64,000 nucleotides of DNA, taken from Aphidius gifuensis. Lineage: Eukaryota > Arthropoda > Insecta > Hymenoptera > Braconidae. The notes below the pieces were generated by a model, which had not been told where the DNA came from, did no database searches, and saw nothing but the letters and a program-made list of their open reading frames with translations. The stretch lies in contig NC_057792.1 in the NCBI RefSeq assembly GCF_014905175.1, forward strand, positions 5,394,001 to 5,458,000, written 5' to 3'. Every line of letters starts with the position of its first letter. The stretch's first letter is position 1. The position numbers and the translations under genes are program-made. Below are positions 35,401 through 47,126 of the stretch, piece after piece.

Positions 35401-38400
35401 AATTTATATTTGTTTAAATTCATGAAAAAAAAAAAATAATTTGTTTCTTTAATTTTTATCTAAAATTTTTGTTATTTATTTTTTTTAACAGTATTTAAGT
35501 GTCTTAATAATAAACATACTTAAAATATTAATTTAATTTTAATTTTTGTAATTTAAATAGCAATTTTAGCTTATTTATTTTTTAAAGATAAACCGATATC
35601 GATATTTAAAGACATTCAAGTGACAAACTTTAAAATAATCTATAAAATTTATCACAGTAAATATGTAAATAAATAAAAAATAATCAAAATTATGATTTTA
35701 ATGTTAAATGTAAAATAGTCTAATTCTTTATTTATTTATATTTTTATAATATATATTTTTTTCAAGTAAAATATATTTAAAAAAAAAAATACATTCACAA
35801 GTAACCAAAGAAGGATAAAAAATTTTTATAAAACATGTATATGTAGACATGTATATAAAACCGGGAAAATGGGCACGAGAAGTTCACCGACCCCAAGAGT
35901 AAAGAGTCCGGCCACGTATGTGGGAACACATCACATATAACTCTAGTCATTGAAATTTTAAAATTATAAACAAAAAATAAAAATAATAAATACTCTATAC
36001 TTTTTCAACCCTTAAATGAAATATCGAATTTAAAAAGAAAAAATCTTGATACAAATAGATAACACCCTAAAATTAAAAATATAAAAAAAAATATAATAAA
36101 ATACATACCACAAGAAATAAGTTCAGGTGAAACAAGTCCAGATAAATCTGGTTCTTCACCATACCAAAAAATCCATAATTCTTTAGCTGCGGTTAATGAT
36201 AATGGTGGTGGTGCTGGTGATGGTGCAATATTAACATCATATAAACCACCAGTACCAGTTGTATTTGTTGATGGTGTTGATGCAACACGTCGCCATACAC
36301 ATAGTATATCACCAGCTAAACAACGTGAAAAACTTGATAATACTGGATCCTCAAGGGGGGTACCCCCGAATCCACCAGTCACTTCTCCCCACACAAGCTT
36401 TCGCCATTTTATTCCACAGAGGTCAGTCTATAATTAACAAAAAAAACAAATTAATACAAAGAATTAACAATCTAAATAATATATATATATATATTTAACT
36501 TTTATTTAGGATAGGTACATTATTATTATTTTTTTTTATCAATAAGTTAATTTTTAATTTATCTTTGAACAATCATTTTGATAGATAATAAAATAACATG
36601 ACACCTGTTACATCTGTTAAGAGTGAAATAAAAAATATATAAAATAATCCAATAATAATCTTTAAATTTGACCTCGAAATATATGTTATAAAAAAAAAAG
36701 GGGGGGATTAATAACCTCATCCCCTCTGTTGAATATTATTATAACACATCGAAAGTTTCGATTCGAAACACGAGTTATTTAGAATCAATGATTTGTTTTT
36801 TAAGGAAAAAAAATAAATATAATTATTCAATATTAAATATATTTATGTTGTTAAATAATTTATAAATTTAGTTACGCTAATAGTAGATGCATTTATGAAA
36901 TGATAATATATATATATATATATAAAATTATTATTTTAGTATACGGGTTACTCGGTTACTCCTCTCTCACGTGACGCACGTTTTCACCCTCAATTACGTC
37001 ACGATAATAATCATTTAATACGTTAAAAAAAATATATTTATATTTGTAAAATTATTGTTAACATGTTGATAAATACCTCGATTAATTTTTTTTATTTTTA
37101 CAACAATAAATTTTAAATAAATAAAGGACATTTTTAAATTTCGAAATTTTAAGAGAAAAATAGAAATTGGAGTGATCCAGTTTTATGAGATAAAATTTAA
37201 TAATTAACATTAAAAATTAATAACAATTAATAGAAAATTGTATTTAAATTGAGAAATTTATATTTTCATCTGTTTTTTTTCAATTTATATATATGATCGG
37301 TAGATTCAATTGAAACTTCCGGAAATATTTCGATAGTAATATCGAAATTATTTTTAAAAAATCTGTACGTCATTACTATCATATTTTTTTCAGTAATTTA
37401 TAATAAAAATAAATCCAGATATTTTTTACCAATGTAAGCATGATTCTTATTATTTTTTTTTTGCCAAAGAATAATATATATATTAAAATTGAACATTATT
37501 TTGGTAAAATGCGCGTTATCTTTGTATATTTTTATTGAAAATAACAGTGTATGTGTGTACAAAGTATACTGTTGTATTCGCTGTCAAGACCCCCAACAAC
37601 AAGACTGATCAATAAGTACAAAAAAGGGGAAAAAAAAAAACCGACTACGTGCAAGGCCGTCCGCGTGGTTTGTATATTCGCGCTTTGAAATAATATAATA
37701 ACAATAATTTGCTAAATATTTTCTTTTTTTTTTTTTCGAGCCATTTTTTACTTTGTTGGTTGTCTTGTAGGTTCAATCCTCTTTTTTCCTACTTCTTTCA
37801 CGTTTACTTTTTTATATCAGCCAATCAAGCTTTGCAAATTTATACCTTTCTTTTTATTTTTTATTTTTGTATCGTCGTTTGCTGAACGACATTCCAGACG
37901 CATTGAGCAGGTCGGTACATTATTTGCGCGGGATTATTTACAATTTTTAAATTTTTACGATAACAATAGACCTTTTATCATTTTTTAAAAAAATTTTTTA
38001 AATAGTCTTAAATACCATTTAAATTTACTATGATAATTATCAAGTTTACATAGATTTTCGTGATGATAATAAATGAAATTTAATCATTAAAAAAAAAAAA
38101 ACATGCAATTGACATTTTTATGTTGAAATATTAATATATAAATTACTCATTATCGCTAATCATCACGCTCTTTAAATTTATTATTTGATAGTGGTTTCGC
38201 CTCGTGTAATTATATACACTATAATTTTTATGTTCCATAAAATTTTCAGGAATTTAAATATATAAACAATGTATATATTTTTAAAACACAATAAAAATTG
38301 TCCAATAAAAAAAAATATATGTATAGATATTTTTAATATATAAATGACAAAGAAATTTTTTTTTTTTTTTTTAAATAAAAATTATATTGTCTCTATGAAA

Positions 38401-41118
38401 ACCTGCCTTTCTAGAATTATTATAATTATTATTTCTTTTAATTTTATGTCTTGTCTTTGCATCTCTGCTTTCACCTTATATTTTTTTTTTTTTTTGCTCC
38501 CACTATGGTCAACGTTCTTCCATGCTCTATTTTACGGAATATAAATTTGCCTGAATCGAATAACAATTACTTAACAATACGAAAAAATAAAAATACAATA
38601 TTTTTTATTTTATAGATAGAGAGTTTTAAATAAATAATATATTTAAAAATATAAATAAAATATAAAAATCAGTGCGCAGGTCAAAAAATGCCAAGTGTAT
38701 TTGTGTGTATTCATGTTATAGTTTACCCCCTAGGGATTTTAAGGGTGGATGAAAAATATATAGCTTTTAGAACGAACAAGAACACGTTTGCTGGCATGTA
38801 TTTGGGGTGGAGTTGATCGGTCAAACGAGAGTATTCATCCAAGAATTCTACTACAACAATCTCCGGAAAATGAACATTTTTTTTTTTAGTCACGTGTTTA
38901 CTCTTTTCAAATTCTCTTTATGGAAGAAAGAAATTATTTTAAACGACAATGATGGCGCATTTTTAGCACACGAATTTTCTGTTTTTTCTTCTAGTAAATT
39001 TTTTTATGCAGAAATTTTTAAATAATTTACAAATTTTCTCGAGATTTTCTTCAATAGAAATATTTTTTTTTTCAACTTGTAATTTATTTTATAACAATAT
39101 GGAGTAATTTTTTCAATAAAAATTGGAGTAAAATTTGAAAAAAAAATATTTTTTTACTTTATAGAAAAAAAAAAAAGACAGTATTGGTACAGATTTCGCT
39201 CAAAAGGTTTCGCCAGCTTCACCGTGGGAGATCACGACAAGCACAAATATATATAGATATAATACATTGTACATATTATATACAAAAGAGGGAAAAAAAA
39301 AAAAAAAAAGATTCAACTAAACAGCGTCTACAACTATACCTACTCCAAACCAACCAATCCACTCGACTTGAGTCTCAACCAAAAAAGGAAAAATAAAATA
39401 AATAATACTCTCAACAACACATAATAACAGCCAAGATAAAAAAATAATATTTTTCTAAAATACATGGCGGGAAATTTAAATAACCCCCTTAATTTTTAAA
39501 TCTTCAAAAATAATAATTAAAAATTGTTTTGAAAAGAAAAAAAAAATAGAAAATACTTGACACAGTTTTATAATATTGTATCTCAATTTATTTGACAATA
39601 TTTAAAAATAAAAAAAAACCAAAAAAAACCAGTCAGGTAAATAATAAAATCAAGAGATAAGATAAAGCATAATTCAAAAAATCGATGGATATAAATTATA
39701 AAAAAAATAACAGTTAAATAAATTATTAAATTACATTTAAAGCTGTACTTATATGTATTAAAAAAAAAAAAAAAAAAAAGAGAATACATTCACATTGAAA
39801 CGAAGTAAGCAGGCATCGAGCAAACCGATTCGACCAACCGACACACAGGACGAAAGGAATGTTACGAGTTGCCGCAAACACCCAACTCACAACGAGCAAC
39901 AGAAAACAAGAATAAAAAACCATTTTTTAAAAAAAAAGAAAAATATAAAATGTTAAAGAAGGAAAAGAACGAGTGAAAGATTGAATAGAAGAAAAATACT
40001 TGGATATACCAAAAAGAAAAAAAAAAAATAAAGACAGTTAGATTGAAACTAAAAAAAGCAAGAAAGAGATAAAAAAGAAATAAAATTAAGTCGAACACTA
40101 GAGAGTAGTGGTGTTAACGAAAAAAAATATATAAAAAAAAAAAAAAATATAGAAAGAGATAAAAGAGGACCATGAATTGACTGGGACATTTTGTGAAGAT
40201 GAGAATATTTTGTTGTTGTGTGGAAGTTACTATTTTATTTTGCCTGTGGTTCGAAGGAGATCCCCTTATCATATTTTTTTTTTTTTTTAAATATTTAAAC
40301 TATTATTATTGTTATTTAATTTTTCTATCATTCACTATCGTTGATACCTTTTACGATGGAGGCGCGATAGTCGTCGAGCCTTAAGTACATTTTTTATTTT
40401 TTTTTGGAGCATAATTTTACTCCAAAAAAACATGTCATGTAATTTTTAATATATTAAAATATGTTATTAATCATATTGTTAATAATATTATTTATATTTA
40501 TATTCTAGTTAACTTGTATATATTTATTTTTTATGACCTATTGATAATTTTTAATTTCTGACAGTAACAAGACGCTTTAAAATGTCAATAAAGAAAACAC
40601 AAGTATTATATATATTGTATTATCACAAATGTCTCTTTAAAAAGCCATTTAAAATAAGTATTAAAAATTATCTAAATAATATAAAAAAGCTAATTTTTCA
40701 ATCACTTTAAATAATAATAATAATAATTAAAATATTAAAAACAAATTTAAAAAATTTTTTTTTTTTCTATTTCAATGTCAATTTAACTGATAAAAAAATA
40801 AAAATTACAATAAACAGGTAACGCAATGATAATTTAGTAATCATAATTATTGATTATTTTCATAACAATAATTTGTTATAAACAAAATAAACAATGTCAT
40901 GATAAAAAAAAGAAAATATTTTTCAAGAAAAAAAAACGTTTTAGACATCATAAATGATTTAGGTATATTTTAATAAATAAAAAAAAATTAATAATAACAA
41001 AAGGTAAAAAAAAAAAAAGAATAATAATAAAAAAACCACTGTTATTTACCAATGCGAAAAAATTCGTGTGGCAGTCCTCCAAGCTGGCGCCGTTAGTCTG
41101 ATGCGACGGGTGCGTCAT
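26898..41118 (-). CDS. MED13: Mediator complex subunit 13 (MED13 / Skuld)
   Basis: Eleven exons: 41118-41050, 36427-36109, 34797-34629, 34546-33959, 33550-33389, 32957-32282, 32204-28233, 28173-27835, 27751-27467, 27382-27111 and 27030-26898. They join in phase to about 2,327 aa (human MED13 is 2,174). The start MTHPSHQTNGASLEDCHTNF and GIKWRKLVWGE are typical of insect Skuld. The Med13 N domain continues through WIFWYGEEPDLSGL, ENGLSYEC-like WESGLSYECRSLLF and FVHGESTVC. SKMFPTPPSLE and WCWLYDYSSLEAW-like CWLYDYSSLEAW mark the middle. The C-terminal part has PPWFWSACPHL, LHSPAIQQNSDDLL and VLEGYNALSWL. MED13 links the CDK8 kinase module to core Mediator and is mainly repressive. Exon 7 alone codes 1,324 residues, much of it poly-Q, N, S and T. 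Exon 5 has an alternative in-frame acceptor giving exon start 33589 (+13 residues, Lys-rich). Exon 4 has a tandem acceptor. Intron 1 is 4.6 kb. Confidence 0.95.
29385..29459 (-). repeat. Poly-glutamine tract (25 codons) in MED13 exon 7
   Basis: Twenty-five consecutive Gln codons mix CAA and CAG, CAA being commoner, between KR and IDEW. The mixture suggests maintenance at protein level as well as slippage. Confidence 0.93.
30245..30515 (-). repeat. Poly-asparagine/serine/glycine region in MED13 exon 7
   Basis: An almost uninterrupted run of AAT/AAC codons with Ser and Gly stays in frame through exon 7. It is a predicted disordered, prion-like segment. Confidence 0.9.
31040..31290 (-). repeat. 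Poly-Gln/His region in MED13 exon 7
   Basis: Alternating Gln and His runs (CAA/CAG and CAT/CAC codons) stay in frame, then a short Asn run. It is low-complexity coding sequence. Confidence 0.9.
36994..37001. promoter_or_regulatory. E-box and CRE-like pair in MED13 intron 1
   Basis: A CACGTG E-box at 36968-36973 is followed 20 bases later by ttacgtca (36994-37001), a bZIP/CRE-like site, in a GC-richer patch of the large first intron. This is a motif match only. Confidence 0.35.
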
Positions 41119-42359
41119 GGCTTCTCCATCGTCTCAAAACGATGTAATTAATTCCACAAAAGAATTATATTAATCCTTTAACACAAATATTCACTCACAA
41201 TAATAATTAGCCATTAACCATCTTCAATATATGAATTATCAATAAATATAAACTTCAAAAAAAAAAAAATAATTTCAACTCCTCCCAACACACAAACAAA
41301 CACACACACACACACTCCTTCTCTTCTCTTCTCTTTTTTTTTTTTATATATTTCTTCTTTTTCCCTTTCCACTATTTTAACAATTATTATTATTTTTTTT
41401 ATATAAATATATATATATTTTTTTAAATCACCACAATATAAATTTTATCATTTTATTATTTCACCCACAATAATCACAATTTTTTTTCCTTCAAAAACAC
41501 TATTCAAAAATAAAAAAAATTACTCCAAAAAAAAAAAAAAAAAATCCTTCGAGTGTCAAAAAGAGAAAAAATTTTTTGTTAAATAATAATAATAAAAAAA
41601 AAAAAAAAAAACCACTATAACACTGAATTAATGATAACACAATGAGTTGTAATTATTTGTCAAATAATACAATAATTTAATAACAAAACACAAACATGAC
41701 AAATAATTAAATAAATTTTTTTTTTTTTTATAAATATTCAAAATAAACTTTCTGTTTTTTTTTTTCTTTTATTTATTTGCCATATGTATATATAACTTGT
41801 TTAATAATTTGATGATAATTATTGATACATTATTAATAATGTATGATATTATAATAAATATATTTTTTTTTTTGATAATAAAACAATTGATGTTACATTT
41901 AGAAGAGAATTTTCACCTTTCAATGGCGACTGTAAAATGGCGGACGCACACACAGTTGGGTTGAAATACACAACAAGCTTCAAGCTGCCCTGAGAGATAT
42001 CCCTCAGTGAGAATCAGTGGGAATCTCTCTCTTTTTGGCCTCTTTACCCCACTATAACCGTGGATCATTCAACCAAACATTTTTTTACTCTTCACCACTT
42101 CTCATCTATACTTTTGACACATATACACACACTCTCAATAATATGAAAACATACATTTTAAATACATAACATACAAAATTGTATACAGCTAGAAGAGACA
42201 GAGAAAGCACACAAAAACACCACTAATAAAACAGAGATAGACAAATTTAAAATTGCATGACCTCTTGCGATTATTATTTGTACTATTTTATTCGGTATTA
42301 TTCGTAAAAATTCGGAAAATATCTGATTATTATTTTTTAATAATAAAAAAAATATAAAC
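41119..42359. other. Divergent promoter region between MED13 and MRPL50
   Basis: About 1.2 kb between two head-to-head genes. It holds a short CA repeat near 41,295, poly-A/T runs, and a GC-richer patch at about 41,910-42,070 with two ATGGCG words. No coding exon seen. Confidence 0.6.
41923..41942. promoter_or_regulatory. Two YY1/Pho-like ATGGCG motifs
   Basis: ATGGCG occurs at 41923-41928 and again at 41937-41942 (the second in aaaatggcgg), 14 bases apart, within the shared promoter region. The resemblance to YY1/Pho core sites is by eye. Confidence 0.4.
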
Positions 42360-43903
42360 ATGGCAGGACTCATGAATTGTCGTTTAATTTTAAATAAAAA
42401 ACCAACATTTTTAGCAACATTTAATGTAAGAATTAATAATTTATTAATTTATTTAAATCATTTATTTAATATTGTTTAATTTGTTCGTTTTTTTTTTTTG
42501 TTATTTAAATGAAATTGTTATTGAACAAATGTATAAACATAACCTTCAATTTTTATGATTAAGTATTAATTGTTTTTATTGATTTTTCATTAGGGACAAA
42601 TTAAGGATATATTGAGATTTAAAAGTAATGGAAAAAAAAGTAGAAGACCACCACCAAGAATTAAGGATAAATTTGAATGGAGTCAAGAAAGTCTACGTCA
42701 TAGAGGGTTAGTTTATTTTTATTAATTAATTTTCGCCATTTTGAAGGTGTTTTTTTTTTAATAACATTTGTTAATCAATAAAAGAGTTGGTCAGTTGGGT
42801 GAAAGGTGCTAATAGGGAGGGTTTTGTTGTTGTTTTTTTCTTCTTTTTATTTAAAGGGGTGTTAAGACGACAGTAAAAACCTTGAAAGAATATTTAAATT
42901 ATCTCTTATGACCTTTAAATTTTTATTTAATTATTTATAAATATGAAAAACTTTTTTATTATTATTAATTTGTATTGTTTATTAATTGTTTAAACAATTA
43001 TTTTAACTAGATAATTTACTTTAATATTTATTTGTTTTTTTTTTTTTCAATATCATTTGAGTCCAATAAACATTATAAATATAAAAAATATAAATGAGGG
43101 CAGCACCTTCTTGATAAAATTTTTAACAATCGATTCCCTTAAAAAATTTCTCACATCCCTCCAACAGTTTTCAACCCTCTAAATGTATTTCTTTTTTTTT
43201 CTATCCTTATTTTTTTATCCACAACTTTTTTTTTTTTTTTCTCTCTGAATGTTTGAAAACTTTTTTCTACATATATGAAGATTATCTTGTGTAGATATCA
43301 CGAAAGAATATTATTGATTTGTCTGGGTGAGACTTTTTTTTTTGAAGCTAAAAAACTCATGAAATTTTTTATTTTTTTTTCAATTAGATTTTTGAGACCA
43401 CTCAAACCATATCAACCACCATCAGATGTTTCTGATAAATTAGATGTAATTTGTAAAAATCATGGACTATCATCAGATGATTCAACAAAAATTAATAATT
43501 TACATGAAAAATTTAATATTTTAAATGATTGTATAAGTCAATTTAATTGTGCAATACCAAATTCATTACTCTATACAATTGAAACAATTGGTAAGATTAA
43601 AATTAAATTTATAAAAAAAAACAATTAATAATCTAAACAAAAATAATATTTATAATTACAGGTGATTTACGGGAGTTTTATAATACACCAATTGTAACAA
43701 CATTGCCACTTGATGCTGCAAGAGATACTGATTTACCTCCAAATTTACATATTCAATATGATTATGCACGTTTTCATCCAGAAACAGATGAAAAGTTTAA
43801 TGGAAAAACAGCATTTCCCAAGAGTTCAACACTTGTTACTGGTTTAAAATATAAAAAAATGTACAAAGGTCATACACAAAAAAATCCTTTCCATGATACA
43901 TAA
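42360..43903 (+). CDS. mRpL50: Mitochondrial large-subunit ribosomal protein L50
   Basis: Four exons, 42360-42425, 42594-42706, 43388-43590 and 43662-43903, give 207 aa. The N-terminus (MAGLMNCRLILNKK) is basic with hydroxylated residues, fitting a mitochondrial import signal. The conserved core matches vertebrate MRPL50 in order: RPLKPYQPPSDV, EKFNILNDC with IPNSLLYTI, DLREFYNTPI and DLPPNLHIQYDY. It is a structural protein of the mitochondrial 39S/54S subunit. The C-terminal tail beyond the core (HPETDEKFNG to KNPFHDT) is longer than in human. The gene lies head-to-head with MED13. Intron 2 is about 680 bp, unusually long for the gene. Confidence 0.88.
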
Positions 43904-44297
43904 ATTATAAATATCTCATTTTAAAATAAATAAATAAATAATAATTAAAAAAACTATTATTGTTTTGTATTTTTTATGTGTGTGTAAAGGAACGCATAGT
44001 TTGATAATCGACCAATCACAACCTGGCAACCCTTAAAAGTCCATAGTAATGTTTGAAAATATACAAAAGAATTTAAAACAAATATTTAAGCACAATGTAC
44101 ACAAATTTACTTGTGTATATATGTGAAAATAAATTAAACACAAATGTAAATAATTGAAAAATCAAATAATTTTAACACGAACAAAAAGGGTTTGCTTGTT
44201 AATTTGTTATCAGAGTGTTATTGTGTATTGTAATGAAATATTTATTAATATTTTCTCGTGTTATTAACAAGTGTATTTATTTATTTAATAACACAAT
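43904..44297. other. Promoter region of the unrecognised 553-aa gene
   Basis: A CCAAT box in good NF-Y context (cgaccaatca) lies at 44012-44016, about 280 bases before the ATG. The 3' end of MRPL50 lies at the left. Confidence 0.5.
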
Positions 44298-46277
44298 ATG
44301 CCAGAATTATCAAGAACTGGACTTATTTCAGCAAGAATTCATCCAATCAATAAACCAAAACCAAAAGTAAAATATATATTATTTATAAAGCTTTGTTAAT
44401 GTTTTTTTTTTTAAATATAAATTTAATTTATTTATTAGAAAATTGAATTATCTGGAACAACAAAACCAGCACCATTTATATTACGTCCATTTGCTGGTTT
44501 ATTTAATCCATTTCCATATGGATGTTCAGTACTTTGTAATCATCCAGCTGATGGTGAAGCTAAAGAATTTGTTAAAAGAGCCAAAGAATCATGGGTAATA
44601 TATATAAAATAATAATTTAATAATATAATCAAATTATAATTTATATATTTTAGGCAAATGAAGGTAAAGCTCTTCTTTTACCAGATGAAATGGAATTGAT
44701 ACGTGCAACATTAATTGCTGGTGGTACAATTAAAACACCAATAAAAAATGATAATATAAATATTGAAATAAAAACAACAACAACAACAACAGCAGCAACA
44801 ACAACAATGACAACAACAGTACCAGAAGAATTATTTCGTAAATATACTGAAACAGATTCACGTCCATTAACACCAACACCAACACTTGCTAGTGGTCTTG
44901 GTACATCAAATATTGATAATCATGATGAACATAAAATGATCACAAATTTACGTGAAAAAACAACTCTCATATTGGATTTACGTGCTGAATCACAAGAACA
45001 AGATAATGATACATTAAGTTGGCATACATTAACACTTGAACCACAACCAATTAATAAAAAAAATATTGATATATTTAAAAATATTTATCAACGTAGTTCT
45101 TGTGAACCACCACCACCATCACCAATTGCTATTCACATTAATGATGACGTGAGTTAACATAAATAATTTTAAAAATTCATATTAATATTTTTATTAATTA
45201 TAGGAAATATTAAAAAATAATGATGATAGTGTTGATGTTGATGATGATGATGATCATGACAGTGAAAGTAGTAATGAATTACAAATAAAAAGACGTGGTA
45301 AAAAATTAAAAAAACGTAAATATCGAAGAGGATCAGCTTATGGACAACAAACTGAAGTTAGAGATCTCATTGAACCAGCTGAAACTCAAGTGTCACAAGT
45401 TGATGATTTATCACGAAGAAATTCGTAATTAATTTATTATAAATTTAAATAATATTATTTGTATTTTATTTTATAAATTTTTTTCAATTTTAGAACACTT
45501 GTTACTATTGGAAATACTGAAAATAATATTGAACATGAAAAAACAACAATACCATTAATTGAAAATCCATATTTATCAAGTTTTTTAAGTCCAGAATTAT
45601 TGCAACATTTATCACGTGAATTAGATCGTGAAACAGTTGAAAAAGAATTTTCACTTAGAGTAAATAAAAAAATTAAATAATAATTAAATATAAACTTTAT
45701 AATAATAAAAATTTACTTACAGAAACGAATTGCATTGGAAGAAGCACTACGAATAAAAGGTGAAATAAAATTAACAAAACAATTATCAACATTACCAACA
45801 AATGCACCACGTATTTATTCACGTAAAAATGCACGTTTTGAACTTCTTGATAGTAGAAGTTTGATATCATTAACGTCACTTGATTATCTTGGTAAATATG
45901 TTTATCTAAAATCAGAAAGAAAAAAAATATTTAGTAAAACATTCAATAAATATTATGATGATACTATTGATGATAAACGTTTAATACAACCAAATAATTT
46001 AATGACTGCTCTGGAAGATGTCATTGGTGTATTTACAAATGAACAAAGAATTAAATTTATTAATTATATTGGTGAAATTAATAGCCCAATTAATTATCGT
46101 ACATGGTGTGGTATTTGTGCAGCATGTGAAAGAATATTATTAAAATTACCAAGTAGAGTTGTTGATCCACCAAGTTGGATTGAACTTGCTGATTTTCAAG
46201 CACTAGAAAGACGAATTAAAAATATTAAAATTGATGATAAATTAATTTTATTACTCAGAGAAATTAGAGATAGATAA
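44298..46277 (+). CDS. Unrecognised conserved-looking 553-aa protein
   Basis: Six exons, 44298-44366, 44439-44594, 44654-45148, 45204-45424, 45494-45659 and 45723-46277, join in phase with GT-AG introns. I do not recognise the family. The N-terminus (MPELSRTGLISARIHPINKP, then RPFAGLFNPFPYGCSVLC) and the C-terminal 190 residues look folded. The middle is low complexity: a Thr/Ala run, TPTPT, then an acidic run followed by a basic one (RRGKKLKKRKYRRG, possibly a nuclear signal). The last exon is helix-rich, with FTNEQRIKFINYIGEI and WCGICAACERIL, faintly like an EF-hand pair without clear calcium loops. No signal peptide or membrane segment is seen. It is convergent with the MYND gene. Confidence 0.8.
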
Positions 46278-47126
46278 ATATAAATTTTTTTTTTTTTTAT
46301 AATTTTTTAATATCGAAATACCACATACAAAAATATGTAATTTTTTTTTTTCAAAATAGATAATAATAATTATTTTTTTTTTAAAAAATCACTCAAAGTT
46401 TTTTAAAAAAAAAAAAAGTTTTCATTGTAATTTAGTATTTCTCACAACCATTTAACACTAAATAACTATTTTTTAAATTTATATTTTATATGAAATTTAA
46501 GCGTATTAATTTTCCACTCATATTAATTATCAAATAAATAAATTTGATAAAAATATTTAATAAATGAAAAAACAAAATATAATCAATTACATTAATTATT
46601 TGTAAAAAAAAGTTATTTCAATGCACCAAAATTTCTTTGGTTTTTATTATTTAAACAATAATTAATATTTAATTAAAAACAACAGTTATATTAATAAACA
46701 CCATATTAATCATCTGCAAAATATTTTTTTTTTTTTTTTTTCAATGGTGCATTTAACAATTAGACAATATAAATACAACTTTTCAAGGCACAACAATGAA
46801 AATCGCAAATAATTGTTTAAATAATATAACAATTCAAGTCATAATAATAATAATTTTTTTTTTGTTGAAAAAACATTGAGCATTTTTTAAAAAAACTCTT
46901 GTCAAACGAAAAAAAAAAAATGTTACTATTATTTTCATCATTTAATAAATATATTAACTCAAAAATTTTTTAATTCAAATTATAAAAAAAAAAAAAAAAG
47001 TAATCTTAAAATAAGTAAAATTAAATTATTAATAAAAACTTATAAATTATTTTTTTTTTTCATATAAGATAAATAATTCTTTTTTTTTTCTTTCTTCTTA
47101 AATATTAATATATATTAATTTAATAA
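46278..47126. other. Intergenic, convergent 3' ends, no gene seen
   Basis: AT-rich with many homopolymers. It holds the 3' untranslated regions of the flanking convergent genes. Confidence 0.6.

Noticed and set aside
38344..40384. Several short open frames in MED13 intron 1
   Set aside because: Low-complexity Phe/Lys-rich translations of A/T runs without family resemblance.
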